DNA of 64,000 nt. It comes from Protaetiibacter sp. SSC-01 (GTDB lineage: Bacteria; Actinomycetota; Actinomycetes; Actinomycetales; Microbacteriaceae). Both the position numbers and the translations under genes were made by a program. Below, piece after piece: positions 43,976-53,197 of the stretch. The notes under the pieces were generated by a model that was not told the origin of the DNA, ran no database searches, and was given only the letters and a program-made list of their open reading frames with translations. How positions within the stretch are numbered: the stretch's first letter is position 1; the number at the start of each line of letters is the position of its first letter. Where the stretch lies: positions 1,426,001 through 1,490,000 of the forward strand of contig NZ_CP059987.1 of the NCBI RefSeq assembly GCF_014483895.1. Direction: 5' to 3'.

Positions 43976-46900
43976 TGGGCTGGAACAACCCGCCCGTTCC
44001 GTGGTCGGAGTTCGAGCGCGCCCTCTCGGGCCGCCGCCCCGAGCACGACGAGACGCGCGACGGCGGTGACGGCCCCGCGTTCTCGCGCAAGCGCGGTCCC
44101 TACCTGCCGCCGCGCGAGCTCGTGCGCGACCCCGAGGCGCTCCCCTACGCCGAGCTGCACGCGCACTCGAGCTTCAGCTTCCTCGACGGCGCCTCCTCGC
44201 CCGAGGAGCTGCTCGAGGAGGCCGAGCGGCTCGGCCTGAGCGCCCTCGCGATCGTCGACCACGACACCTTCGCGGGCATCGTGCGCTTCGCGGAGGCAGC
44301 CGAGAGCTCGAGCGTCGCGACCGTGTTCGGGGCCGAGCTCTCGCTCGGGCTGTCCGGGCCGCAGAACGGCGAGCCCGACCCCGAGGGAGAGCACCTCGTC
44401 GTGCTCGCGCGCGGCACGGAGGGCTACCACCGCCTCGCGCGCGCCATGACCGAGGCGAACCTGCGCGGCGGCGAGAAGGGCCGGCCCGTCTACGACCTCG
44501 ACGAGCTCGCCGGCATCGGCAGGGGCCACTGGGCCGTGCTCACGGGGTGCCGCAAGGGCGCCGTGCGCCGAGCCCTCGAGGCGGAGGGACGGGATGCCGC
44601 GGGTCGCGCCCTCGACGAGCTCGTCGCGCGGTTCGGGCGCGACGCCGTGCACGTCGAGCTCATCGACCACGGCGACCCCCTCGACACCGACCGCAACGAC
44701 GTGCTCGCCGAGCTCGCATCCGCTCGAGGGCTCCCCGTGCTCGCGACGGGCAACGTGCACTACGCGAGCCCCGACCGGCGGCACCTCGCGGCGGCGATCG
44801 CGGCCGTGCGCGCCCGGCGCAGCCTCGACGAGCTCGACGGCTGGCTGCCCGCGACGGGCGGCGCCCACCTGCGCTCGGGGCGCGAGATGCGCGAGCGCTT
44901 CGCACGCTACCCGGGTGCGATCGAGCACGGGCTCGAGCTGGCATCCGAGCTCGCGTTCCCCCTGCGCCGCGCGAAGCCGGCGCTGCCGAAGCAGCACGTG
45001 CCCGAGGGGCACACGCCCATGTCGTACCTGCGCGAGCTCGTGTGGGCGGGGGTGCCCGAGCGCTACCCCGACCTCTCCGACGCCGACCGCGCACGCATCG
45101 AGGCCGAGCTCGACGTCATCGAGAAGAAGGACTTCCCGGGCTACTTCCTCATCGTGCACGACATCGTCGCCTTCGCGCGCAGCCGCGGCATCCTGTGCCA
45201 GGGGCGCGGATCGGCCGCCAACTCGGCCGTCTGCTACCTGCTCGGCATCACGGCGGTCGACGCGATCGCCTACCGACTGCCGTTCGAGCGCTTCCTCTCG
45301 AGCCTGCGCGACGAGGAGCCCGACATCGACGTCGACTTCGACTCCGACCGCCGTGAGGAGGTCATCCAGTGGGTATTCGAGAAGTACGGGCGGCGCAACG
45401 CGGCCCAGGTCGCGAACGTCATCCAGTACCGCCCAAAGAACGCCGTGCGCGACATGGCGAAGGCGCTCGGCCACAGCCCCGGCCAGCAGGACGCGTGGTC
45501 GAAGCAGGTCGACGCGCACTCGTGGAACCTCGAGCCGGATGCCGTGGCCGACTCCGACATCCCGCGTCCCGTGCTCGAGCTCGCGCGCGAGCTGCTCAAG
45601 GCTCCCCGGCACCTCGGCATCCACTCGGGCGGCATGGTGCTCACCGACCGGCCCGTGGGTGAGGTCGTGCCGATCGAGCACGCCCGCATGGAGAACCGCA
45701 CCGTCATCCAGTGGGACAAGGACGACGCGGCCTGGATGGGGCTCGTCAAGTTCGACCTGCTGGGCCTCGGCATGCTCGCGGCGCTCCAGCACTGCATCGA
45801 CCTCATCCGCGAGGCGACGGGCGAGCACTGGGAGCTCGCGACGATCCCCAAGGAGGAGCCGGCGGTCTACGACATGCTGTGCCGCGCCGACTCGATCGGC
45901 GTGTTCCAGGTGGAGTCGCGCGCCCAGATGGGGCTGCTCCCGCGACTGCAGCCGCGCGCCTTCTACGACCTCGTCGTGCAGATCGCGCTCGTGCGGCCGG
46001 GCCCCATCCAGGGCGGCGCCGTGCACCCCTTCGTGCGCCGGAAGCTCGGCAAGGAGCCCGTCGAGTACGCGCATCCGAAGCTCGTGCCCGTGCTCGAGCG
46101 CACGCTGGGCGTGCCGGTGTTCCAGGAGCAGCTCATGCAGATGGCGATGGCCGTCGGCGAGTGCTCGGGCGAGGACGCCGACCTGCTGCGTCGCGCGATG
46201 GGCTCCAAGCGCGGCCTCGAGCGCATCGACCGGCTGCGCGAGAAGCTCTACGCCGGGATGGCCTCGAACGGGCTCACGGGCGCCGCCGCCGACGACATCT
46301 ACGCCAAGATCCAGGCCTTCGCGAACTTCGGTTTCGCCGAGAGCCACTCGCTGAGCTTCGCGCTGCTCGTCTACGCGAGCTCGTGGATCAAGCTGCACTA
46401 CCCCGCGGCGTTCCTCGCGGGCCTCCTGCGCGCGCAGCCCATGGGGTTCTACTCCCCCGCGTCGCTCTCCGCCGACGCCCGACGGCACGGGGTGCGCGTG
46501 CTGCGGCCCGACATCCTGCGCTCGGGAGCGGATGCGGGGCTCGAGCCGCTCGACCCGGACGCGCCCGTCGCACCCACGGGCCTCGACTCATGCCGCGAAC
46601 GGCATCAACCGCATCCGGGCGATTTCGACCCGACCGCGCCCGATGAGTCGCGCGCCCACCGCCGCGACGGGGGCTCGGCCGTGCGCCTCGGCCTCGCGGC
46701 CGTGCGGGGCATCGGGATGCCGCTCGCGAAGCGCATCGTCGCGGAGCGCGAGGAGGGCGGGGCCTTCCGCAGCATGGAGGACCTCGTGCGCCGCGTCGGC
46801 CTCACGACGGCGCAGCTCGAGGCGCTTGCGACGGCGGGCGCCTTCGAGCCGTTCGGCCTCGCGACGCGCGAGGCGCTGTGGCGCGCCGGCTCGGCCGCAG

Positions 46901-47379
46901 AGGACCGCGCCGAGTACCTCGCGGGCACGGTCGTCGCCGTGCAGCCGCCGCTCTTCCCCGACCCGACGGCGTTCGAGACTCTCTCGGGCGACCTGTGGGC
47001 CACCGGCATCTCCCCCGACGACCACCCCGTACGCCACCTGCGGCCGGGGCTCGACGCACGCGGCGTGCTGAGCGCCGAGCGGCTGCGCACGGCCGAGTCG
47101 GGTCGCCGTATCGAGGTCGCGGGGCTCGTGACCCACCGCCAGCGGCCCGCGACGGCATCCGGCATCACGTTCATGAACATCGAGGACGAGACGGGCCTCG
47201 TGAACGTCATCTGCGGCGCCGGGTTCTGGGCACGTCACCGTCGCGTGGCCCGCGACGAGCCCGCCGTCATCGTACGCGGCATCCTCGAGCGCTCGCCCGA
47301 GGGCGTCGTCAACGTGCTCGCGGATGCGATCGAGCCGTTGCGAGCGGGCGTCGCGCACCGCTCGCGGGACTTCCGCTGA
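43975..47379 (+). CDS. dnaE2: Error-prone DNA polymerase III alpha subunit DnaE2
   Basis: A 1134-residue C-family polymerase. The PHP domain opens with YAELHAHSSFSFLDGA and IVDHDTF. The polymerase core has GRGSAANSAVCYLLGIT, the catalytic aspartates in PDIDVDFDSDRREEV, and FQVESRAQMGLLPRLQP. A helix-hairpin-helix and an OB domain (NIEDETGLVNVICG) follow. DnaE2 does mutagenic lesion bypass with ImuA' and ImuB and is normally induced by DNA damage through LexA. There is no LexA box directly before it; expression should come from the imuB promoter 1.6 kb upstream. Confidence 0.97.
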   Translation: MGWNNPPVPWSEFERALSGRRPEHDETRDGGDGPAFSRKRGPYLPPRELVRDPEALPYAELHAHSSFSFLDGASSPEELLEEAERLGLSALAIVDHDTFAGIVRFAEAAESSSVATVFGAELSLGLSGPQNGEPDPEGEHLVVLARGTEGYHRLARAMTEANLRGGEKGRPVYDLDELAGIGRGHWAVLTGCRKGAVRRALEAEGRDAAGRALDELVARFGRDAVHVELIDHGDPLDTDRNDVLAELASARGLPVLATGNVHYASPDRRHLAAAIAAVRARRSLDELDGWLPATGGAHLRSGREMRERFARYPGAIEHGLELASELAFPLRRAKPALPKQHVPEGHTPMSYLRELVWAGVPERYPDLSDADRARIEAELDVIEKKDFPGYFLIVHDIVAFARSRGILCQGRGSAANSAVCYLLGITAVDAIAYRLPFERFLSSLRDEEPDIDVDFDSDRREEVIQWVFEKYGRRNAAQVANVIQYRPKNAVRDMAKALGHSPGQQDAWSKQVDAHSWNLEPDAVADSDIPRPVLELARELLKAPRHLGIHSGGMVLTDRPVGEVVPIEHARMENRTVIQWDKDDAAWMGLVKFDLLGLGMLAALQHCIDLIREATGEHWELATIPKEEPAVYDMLCRADSIGVFQVESRAQMGLLPRLQPRAFYDLVVQIALVRPGPIQGGAVHPFVRRKLGKEPVEYAHPKLVPVLERTLGVPVFQEQLMQMAMAVGECSGEDADLLRRAMGSKRGLERIDRLREKLYAGMASNGLTGAAADDIYAKIQAFANFGFAESHSLSFALLVYASSWIKLHYPAAFLAGLLRAQPMGFYSPASLSADARRHGVRVLRPDILRSGADAGLEPLDPDAPVAPTGLDSCRERHQPHPGDFDPTAPDESRAHRRDGGSAVRLGLAAVRGIGMPLAKRIVAEREEGGAFRSMEDLVRRVGLTTAQLEALATAGAFEPFGLATREALWRAGSAAEDRAEYLAGTVVAVQPPLFPDPTAFETLSGDLWATGISPDDHPVRHLRPGLDARGVLSAERLRTAESGRRIEVAGLVTHRQRPATASGITFMNIEDETGLVNVICGAGFWARHRRVARDEPAVIVRGILERSPEGVVNVLADAIEPLRAGVAHRSRDFR

Positions 47380-47410
47380 GGCGCGGGAGTGGGACGGGGC
47401 AGTGAGACGG

Positions 47411-47504
47411 GGGCTGGTTTCGACACGCCCGCTGCGCGGGCTACTCAACCAGCGGCAACACTCGCTGGTTGAGTAGCGCCGGAGGCGCGTGTCGAAACCA
47501 GCCC
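47411..47504. repeat. Nested inverted repeat (GGTTGAGTAG type), probable bidirectional terminator
   Basis: The outer arms 47411-47428 and 47487-47504 are an exact 18-bp inverted repeat (GGGCTGGTTTCGACACGC). The inner arms 47441-47454 and 47463-47476 are an exact 14-bp inverted repeat (CTACTCAACCAGCG). The element lies between the convergent genes dnaE2 and the aminotransferase, where it could stop transcription from both sides. Repeats containing GGTTGAGTAG and TGTCGAAACC are, to my knowledge, scattered through Microbacteriaceae genomes. Confidence 0.85.
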
Positions 47505-47516
47505 GTGGAACCCGCG

Positions 47517-48752
47517 TCAGCGAGAGACCGCGAGCTCCGCCTCCGCGAGCAGCACGCACACGCACAGCGCCTCGATCGCCTGCTCGAGCTCCGCCTCGGG
47601 CGGCATCGACGGTGCGATGCGGATGACGCTGTCGCGCGGGTCGTCGCCGTACGGGAACGCGGCGCCGGCGGGCGTCACGGCGACACCGATCGACTTCGCG
47701 AGCTCGACCGCGCGCGACGCGGTGCGCGCGGGCGCATTGAGGGTCACGAAGTAGCCGCCCGTGGGCTTCGTCCATGTCGCGTGGCCCGTGAGCCGCTCGC
47801 TCAAGACGCGATCGACGATCGCGAACTTGGGCGCGAGCAGCGCGCGGTGCTTGCGCATGTGCGCCCGCACGCCCTCCGCGTCGCCGAAGAAGCGCGCGTG
47901 ACGCAGCTGGGTGAGCTTGTCGGGGCCGATCGTCTGAACGGACGCGTTCTTCTTGTGCCACGCGATGTTGGCGGGGCTCGAGGCGAAGAACGCGACGCCG
48001 GCGCCCGCGTGGGTGATCTTCGAGGTCGACGCGAACACGAACACGCGGTCGGGGTTGCCCGCCTCCGCGGCGAGTCCGAGGATGTCGATCGGTGCGGGCT
48101 CGTCGTCGGTGAGGTGGTGCAGCGCGTAGGCGTTGTCCCAGAAGATGCGGAAGTCGGGCGCGGCCGCAGGCATCGCGACGAGCGCACGCGCCGTGGCCTC
48201 GTCGACGGTCGAACCGGTCGGGTTCGCGTACATCGGCACGATCCACATGCCGCGCACGGCGGAGTCGGCGAGGTGCTTCTCGATCGCCGGAAGGTCGAGC
48301 GAGCCGTCCTCGAGGTACGGCACCGAGATCATCCGGATGCCGAGCGCCTGGGTGATCGCGAAGTGCCGGTCGTAGCCGGGCGACGGGCACAGGAACGCGA
48401 TGTCCTTGCCGACCCAGGGCTCGCCGCCGGGCGTGCCGTGGAGGAGCAGCTCGACGACCGTGTCGTGCATCTTCTGCAGGCTCGCGTTGCCACCCGCGAG
48501 CAGCTGCGGCACGGGGATGCCGAGCAGCTCGGAGAAGATCTCGCGCAGCTCGACGAGGCCGTCGGTGCCGCCGTAGTTGCGCAGGTCGGTGCCCGCCGTG
48601 TCGCGGTGGTCGGTCGAGAGCGGGATGTCGAGGAGTCCGTTCGCGAGGTCGAGCTGCGCCGCCGAGGGCTTGCCGCGCGTCAGATCGAGCGCGAGGCCCT
48701 TCTCGCGCAGCGTCTGGTATTCGGCACGGAGGCTCTCGAGGGTGTCGGACAT
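47517..48752 (-). CDS. PLP-dependent aminotransferase (MocR-type aspartate aminotransferase fold)
   Basis: A 411-residue aminotransferase: NYGGTDGLVELREIF, CPSPGYDRHFAI, VPMYANPTGSTVD, FWDNAYALHHL, the PLP lysine in STSKITHAGAG and the terminal Arg in VIRIAPSMP. It belongs to the group that includes the aspartate aminotransferase of Corynebacterium (PF12897), so aspartate-oxaloacetate transamination is likely but not certain. TAGCGT ends 7 nt before the ATG. It converges on dnaE2 across the nested inverted repeat. Confidence 0.9.
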   Translation of the reverse strand: MSDTLESLRAEYQTLREKGLALDLTRGKPSAAQLDLANGLLDIPLSTDHRDTAGTDLRNYGGTDGLVELREIFSELLGIPVPQLLAGGNASLQKMHDTVVELLLHGTPGGEPWVGKDIAFLCPSPGYDRHFAITQALGIRMISVPYLEDGSLDLPAIEKHLADSAVRGMWIVPMYANPTGSTVDEATARALVAMPAAAPDFRIFWDNAYALHHLTDDEPAPIDILGLAAEAGNPDRVFVFASTSKITHAGAGVAFFASSPANIAWHKKNASVQTIGPDKLTQLRHARFFGDAEGVRAHMRKHRALLAPKFAIVDRVLSERLTGHATWTKPTGGYFVTLNAPARTASRAVELAKSIGVAVTPAGAAFPYGDDPRDSVIRIAPSMPPEAELEQAIEALCVCVLLAEAELAVSR

Positions 48753-48824
48753 GCCCTCAACGCTACCCGTTCGGCATGCCCCTTCTCGGATGCCGCACGG
48801 CGCCTGGCGCCCGTCGGCGGAGCC

Positions 48825-50630
48825 TCAGCGGGGCGAGCCGAGACGCTTCCGTAGCAGGTCGATGCGGGCCTGCAGCTGGGCGACCGTGCAGCGGGCGACC
48901 TCAGGCCCTCCGCACAGGCGACGCACCTCCGCGTGCACCTGCGCGTGCGTCTGCCCCGTACCGCGCGCGTGGATGCTCACGAGGCTGTTGAGCAGCCGCC
49001 GCTGTTCGGTGAGCGTGCGGTGGAGGGGCTGGGGCTGCGTCTCGGGCTCGCCGAGCTCCCTGCGGTCCTCGCCGCGGCGCGCCTGCCGCTGCTGGCGGTG
49101 CTTGAGCAGCTCCGACACCTGCTCGGGGTCGAGGAGTCCCGGGATGCCGATGAAGTCCCACTCCTCGGGGCTTCCGGGCGTCGCGAGGCTGCCGTACTCC
49201 TCGCCGTCGAACATCGCCTTCTCGAAGGTCGCGATGGAGGCGAGCGCCTGCCACTCGAACTCGTCGGCGAGCTCCGACGACGACTCCTCCTCGCGGTTGG
49301 CCTCGTCGACGAGCGCGTCCTCGAGCAGGGCGCCCTCGGGCGTCTCTCGGTCGAGGGCGTGGTCGCGCTGGCGCTCGAGCTCGGCGCCGAGGCGCAGGAG
49401 CACGGGAACGCTCGGCAGGAACACGGTCGCGAGCTCGCCGCGACGTCGGGCGCGCACGAAGCGCCCGATGGCCTGGGCGAAGTAGAGCGGCGTCGAGGCG
49501 CTCGTGGCATAGACGCCGACGCACAGGCGCGGCACGTCGACGCCCTCCGACACCATCCGCACGGCGACCATCCACCGCTGGGTGCCCTGCGCGAACTTCG
49601 TGATGCGCTCGCCCGAGCCGGCGTCGTCGGAGAGCACGAGCGTCGGGGGCGTGCCCGTGAGCTCGGTGAGGATCTTCGCGTAGGCGCGCGCCGCCGCCTG
49701 GTCGGTCGCGATGACGAGACCGCCCGCATCCGGGATGTGCTGGCGCACCTCACGCAGGCGGCGGTCGGCCGCCGAGAGCACGGCCGGCATCCAGTCGCCC
49801 CCGGGGTCGAGCGCCGTGCGCCACGCCTGGGCGGTGACGTCCTTGGTGTCGTCCTGGCCGAGCGCGGCCTCCATCTCGTCCCCGGCGCGAGTGCGCCAGC
49901 GCATCGAGCCCGCGTAGCTGAGGAAGACGACGGGGCGCACGACGCCGTCACGCAGCGCGCGTCCGTAGCCGTAGGCGTAGTCGGTCTGCGACATCCGGAT
50001 GCCGCGCTCGTCGCGGGCGTACCTCACGAACGGGATGGGCGAGGTGTCGCTGCGGAACGGGGTTCCCGTGAGTGAGAGCCGCCGCTCGGCGCCCTCGAAC
50101 GCCTCCCGCACGGCGTCGCCCCAGCTGAGGGTGTCGCCGGCGTGGTGGATCTCGTCGAGGATGACGAGGGTGCGGGCCGATTCGGTGAGCTCACGGTGCA
50201 GGCTCGCGCGCACGGCGACGCCCGCGTACGTCACGACGACGCCGTGGAACTGCCGCGACTCCCGTCCGTGGCGGTTGCTGAAGCGGGGGTCGAGGCGGAT
50301 GCCGGCGCGATGCGCGGCGTCAGCCCACTGCACCTTGAGGTGCTCGGTCGGCGCGACGACCGTGATGCGGTCGACGATCCGGCGCTGGAGGAGCTCGGAT
50401 GCGAGCCGCAACGCGAAGGTCGTCTTGCCGGCGCCGGGGGTCGCGGAGACGAGGAAGTCACGTCGGCTGGCCGGATTGACCGTGGGGTCGAAGTAGGCGG
50501 TGAGCGCCTCCTCCTGCCACGCACGCAGCTTGCCGGCGGTACCCCACGCGGCACGCTCGGGGAAGCTCGGGGGCAGATGGTCGGCGGCCGCGGTGGCGCG
50601 GAACACCCGCTCTGCCGACGACTCGCTCAC
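48825..50630 (-). CDS. DEAD/DEAH-box helicase (type III restriction/SSL2-like)
   Basis: A 601-residue superfamily 2 helicase: motif I in ATPGAGKTTFALR, motif II DEIHHAG, motif III SLTGTPFRS, motif VI QAIGRFVRARR. There is no nuclease domain and no neighbouring restriction gene, so it is not an obvious restriction subunit. The C-terminus has charged helices (HRQQRQARRGEDRRE). The start is GTG 50630, with TACGAT ending 8 nt upstream. Widely conserved in actinobacteria; the cellular role is uncertain. Confidence 0.9.
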   Translation of the reverse strand: MSESSAERVFRATAAADHLPPSFPERAAWGTAGKLRAWQEEALTAYFDPTVNPASRRDFLVSATPGAGKTTFALRLASELLQRRIVDRITVVAPTEHLKVQWADAAHRAGIRLDPRFSNRHGRESRQFHGVVVTYAGVAVRASLHRELTESARTLVILDEIHHAGDTLSWGDAVREAFEGAERRLSLTGTPFRSDTSPIPFVRYARDERGIRMSQTDYAYGYGRALRDGVVRPVVFLSYAGSMRWRTRAGDEMEAALGQDDTKDVTAQAWRTALDPGGDWMPAVLSAADRRLREVRQHIPDAGGLVIATDQAAARAYAKILTELTGTPPTLVLSDDAGSGERITKFAQGTQRWMVAVRMVSEGVDVPRLCVGVYATSASTPLYFAQAIGRFVRARRRGELATVFLPSVPVLLRLGAELERQRDHALDRETPEGALLEDALVDEANREEESSSELADEFEWQALASIATFEKAMFDGEEYGSLATPGSPEEWDFIGIPGLLDPEQVSELLKHRQQRQARRGEDRRELGEPETQPQPLHRTLTEQRRLLNSLVSIHARGTGQTHAQVHAEVRRLCGGPEVARCTVAQLQARIDLLRKRLGSPR

Positions 50631-50681
50631 TCGACCCGATCGTAGTCGAGGGCGACGGGACGTCGGGGCGTGTCGGGCACG

Positions 50682-51923
50682 TCAGTCGTCTCCGTGTCCG
50701 ACGCGGCGCTTGATGACGGGCTTGAGCAGGGCGGCGGGCCGCACCGCGCCCGCGCCGAAGCGCTCCGCGATCGCATCGACGGTCTGCTCGGCCTCGCGCC
50801 AGTCCTCGTCGTCGTCCCACAGTCCGAGCGCGGCGACGTCGCCCGTGAGCTGCTCGGCGCGCACGCCGATGAGCCGCACGGGGCGCCGCGAGGTGTTCGC
50901 CTGGTCGTAGAGCGAGCGCGCCTCTTCGTAGAGCCGACGGCCGAGGTCGGTCGGCTCGGCCAGGGTGCGCGAGCGCGTGATGGTCGTGAAGTCGTCGAAC
51001 CGCAGCTTGATCGAGACCGTGCGCCCCATGACGCCCGCGCGACGCAGCCGCTGGCCCACCGCATCCGCGAGCTGCAGGAGCACACGATGCAGCTCGGCGG
51101 GGTCGGTGCGGTCGGTCTCGAAGGTCGTCTCGTGCCCGATGGACTTCTCCTCGTGCCCGGGCGTGACCGGACGCGGGTCGCGGCCCCAGGAGAGGTCGTG
51201 AAGGCGCTGGGCACCGGCCTCGCCGATCGCCCGACGCAGCATGTCGAGGGGTGCGTGGGCGAGGTCGCCGACCGTGCGGAGGCCGAGACGCACGAGCACC
51301 TCCTCGCTCTTCCCGCCGACGCCCCACAACGCGGACACGGGCAGCGGATGCAGGAAGTCGACCGTGCCCGCAGCGGGCACCACGAGCAGGCCGTCGGGCT
51401 TCGCGCGGCTCGAGGCGAGCTTCGCGACGAACTTCGTGGCGGCGGCGCCCGCCGAGCAGCGCAGACCGGTCTCCGAGTAGACGCGCTCGCGCAGCCGCGT
51501 TCCGATAGTCCAGGAATCGCCCATGAGGCGACGCGCCCCCGCGACGTCGAGGAACGCCTCGTCGACGCTCAGCTGCTCGACGTGCGGCGTGATGTCGCCG
51601 AGGATCTGCATCACTCGCTTGGAGTAATAGGCGTATCGGTCGAAGTGCGGCTCGAGCACGATCGCGTGCGGGCAGCGGCGCAGGGCCACGGCCATGGGCA
51701 TCGCCGAGTTGACGCCGTAGCGCCGCGCCTCGTACGTCGCGGCGGTCACGACCGAGCGCTGCGAGCGGTGACCGACGATGACGGGCTTGCCCACGAGATC
51801 GGGGCGCTCGAGCAGCTCGACGGACGCGAAGAAGGCGTCCATGTCGACGTGCATGACGTGAGCCGCGGGGTCGTCGACGCGGTCGGCGCTCACCTCGCGC
51901 GACGACCCGTCCTGCTTGCTCAC
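50682..51923 (-). CDS. dinB: DNA polymerase IV
   Basis: A 413-residue translesion polymerase with intact catalytic motifs: HVDMDAFFASVE and QLSVDEAFLDV. The thumb helix-hairpin-helix (LPVSALWGVGGKSEEVLVRLG) and little-finger domain follow. The start is GTG 51923, with CAGGAT ending 6 nt upstream. I see no LexA box in its upstream region, unlike imuA' and imuB. Together with DnaE2/ImuB this gives the window two separate lesion-bypass systems. Confidence 0.95.
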   Translation of the reverse strand: MSKQDGSSREVSADRVDDPAAHVMHVDMDAFFASVELLERPDLVGKPVIVGHRSQRSVVTAATYEARRYGVNSAMPMAVALRRCPHAIVLEPHFDRYAYYSKRVMQILGDITPHVEQLSVDEAFLDVAGARRLMGDSWTIGTRLRERVYSETGLRCSAGAAATKFVAKLASSRAKPDGLLVVPAAGTVDFLHPLPVSALWGVGGKSEEVLVRLGLRTVGDLAHAPLDMLRRAIGEAGAQRLHDLSWGRDPRPVTPGHEEKSIGHETTFETDRTDPAELHRVLLQLADAVGQRLRRAGVMGRTVSIKLRFDDFTTITRSRTLAEPTDLGRRLYEEARSLYDQANTSRRPVRLIGVRAEQLTGDVAALGLWDDDEDWREAEQTVDAIAERFGAGAVRPAALLKPVIKRRVGHGDD

Positions 51924-52022
51924 GGGGTCATCCTGTCACGCACCTCGGACGCCCCCGGACGTGCGGACGGCGCCCGTCCCGCGCGCGTGGTGGCAACGGG
52001 AGGGGCGCCGTCGGCGATGGTC

Positions 52023-52289
52023 TCAGGCGCGCGACTTGCGCCCCGTGATGAGACCCCAGATGAGCAGCACGATGATCGAGCCGCCGATGGCGAGCAGCCA
52101 CGTGCGCCAGTCCCAGAACTCCTGCAGGCCGACTCCGAAGAGAGCCGATCCGATCCAGCCGCCGAGCAGGGCGCCGACGATGCCGAGCAGCAGCGTGACG
52201 ATCCACCCGCCGCCCTGGCGTCCGGGGAGGATGAGCTTCGCGATGGCGCCGGCGATGAGGCCGAGCACGATCCAACCGAGGATTCCCAT
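52023..52289 (-). CDS. GlsB/YeaQ/YmgE-family membrane protein
   Basis: An 88-residue protein with three membrane helices rich in glycine: GWIVLGLIAGAIAKLILPG, WIVTLLLGIVGALLGGWIG and the C-terminal LLAIGGSIIVLLIWGLI. This matches the transglycosylase-associated/GlsB family, often stress-induced. A GAACGGAGTGA ribosome site precedes the ATG. It is monocistronic by appearance. Confidence 0.93.
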   Translation of the reverse strand: MGILGWIVLGLIAGAIAKLILPGRQGGGWIVTLLLGIVGALLGGWIGSALFGVGLQEFWDWRTWLLAIGGSIIVLLIWGLITGRKSRA

Positions 52290-52397
52290 GGGTCACTCCG
52301 TTCCGTCGCCCCTCGTTCGGGGGGTTCCGACGCGACCCACTCAACTCCGGGCGCGGCGGCCCGGCAAGACCCTGGCGCGATGCGGCATCCTGGTGCT

Positions 52398-53195
52398 ATG
52401 GCCAAGCAGCACCCCTGGCGTCGCTACGTCGCGATCGGAGACTCGTTCACGGAGGGCATCGGCGATCCCGAGCCCCGCGTGCCGGGTGGCAACCGCGGAT
52501 GGGCGGACCGCGTCGCGGAGGTGCTCGACGCGCAGGCCGAGGGCTTCGCGTACGCCAACCTCGCCATCCGGGGTCGCCTCCTGCAGCAGATCCTCGACGA
52601 GCAGGTCGAGCCGGCGCTCGCGCTGCAGCCCGACCTCATCACGATCTCGGCGGGCGGCAACGACATCATCCGCCCCGGCACCGACCCCGACGAGGTCGCC
52701 GCTCGGCTCGAGGGCGGTATCGAGCGGCTGCGCAGCGGCGGCGCGACGGTCGTGCTCTTCAACGGCCCGGACATCGGCGGCACGCCCGTGCTCGGGCGCA
52801 TCCGCGGCAAGGTCGCGATCTACAACGAGAACCTGCACTACATCGCGAAGAAGCACGACGCGATCGTCGCCGACATGTGGGCGCTGCGCGAGCTCGCGGA
52901 CCCGCGGATGTGGGCGCCCGACCGCCTGCACTTCTCCCCTACCGGCCACCACACGATCGCGATCATGGTGCTCGACTCGCTCGGCGTCGAGCACGACCTC
53001 GCGCCGTTCCAGCCGGAGCCCCTGCCCGCGACGCCGTGGCGGCAGGCGCGCATCGACGACATCGTGTGGGCGCGCGAGCACTTCGCGCCGTGGATCATCC
53101 GCCGCATCCGCGGCACCTCCTCGGGCGACGGCATCACGCCGAAGCGCCCCGTGCCCGAGCGCGTGGTCGTCGACACCGACGGCGCCGCGGACTGA
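52398..53195 (+). CDS. SGNH/GDSL hydrolase
   Basis: A 265-residue esterase-like enzyme: block I IGDSFTEG with catalytic Ser, block III AGGNDI, and the C-terminal DRLHFSPTGHH with catalytic Asp and His. No signal peptide is seen, so it is probably cytoplasmic. The substrate is unknown. The start is ATG 52398; CATCCT ends 6 nt upstream (a weak -10 match). The stop is 2 bp from the convergent D,D-carboxypeptidase gene. Confidence 0.92.
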   Translation: MAKQHPWRRYVAIGDSFTEGIGDPEPRVPGGNRGWADRVAEVLDAQAEGFAYANLAIRGRLLQQILDEQVEPALALQPDLITISAGGNDIIRPGTDPDEVAARLEGGIERLRSGGATVVLFNGPDIGGTPVLGRIRGKVAIYNENLHYIAKKHDAIVADMWALRELADPRMWAPDRLHFSPTGHHTIAIMVLDSLGVEHDLAPFQPEPLPATPWRQARIDDIVWAREHFAPWIIRRIRGTSSGDGITPKRPVPERVVVDTDGAAD

Positions 53196-53197
53196 CC

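Noticed and set aside
47411-47504. Insertion sequence or CRISPR-like structure
   Set aside because: There are inverted arms but no transposase, no target duplication that I can see and no spacer-repeat series. It is kept as a repeat/terminator only.
48825-50630. Type III restriction or other defence system around the helicase
   Set aside because: There is no methyltransferase, nuclease or specificity gene beside it; its neighbours are an aminotransferase and dinB. Helicase motifs alone do not make a defence system.
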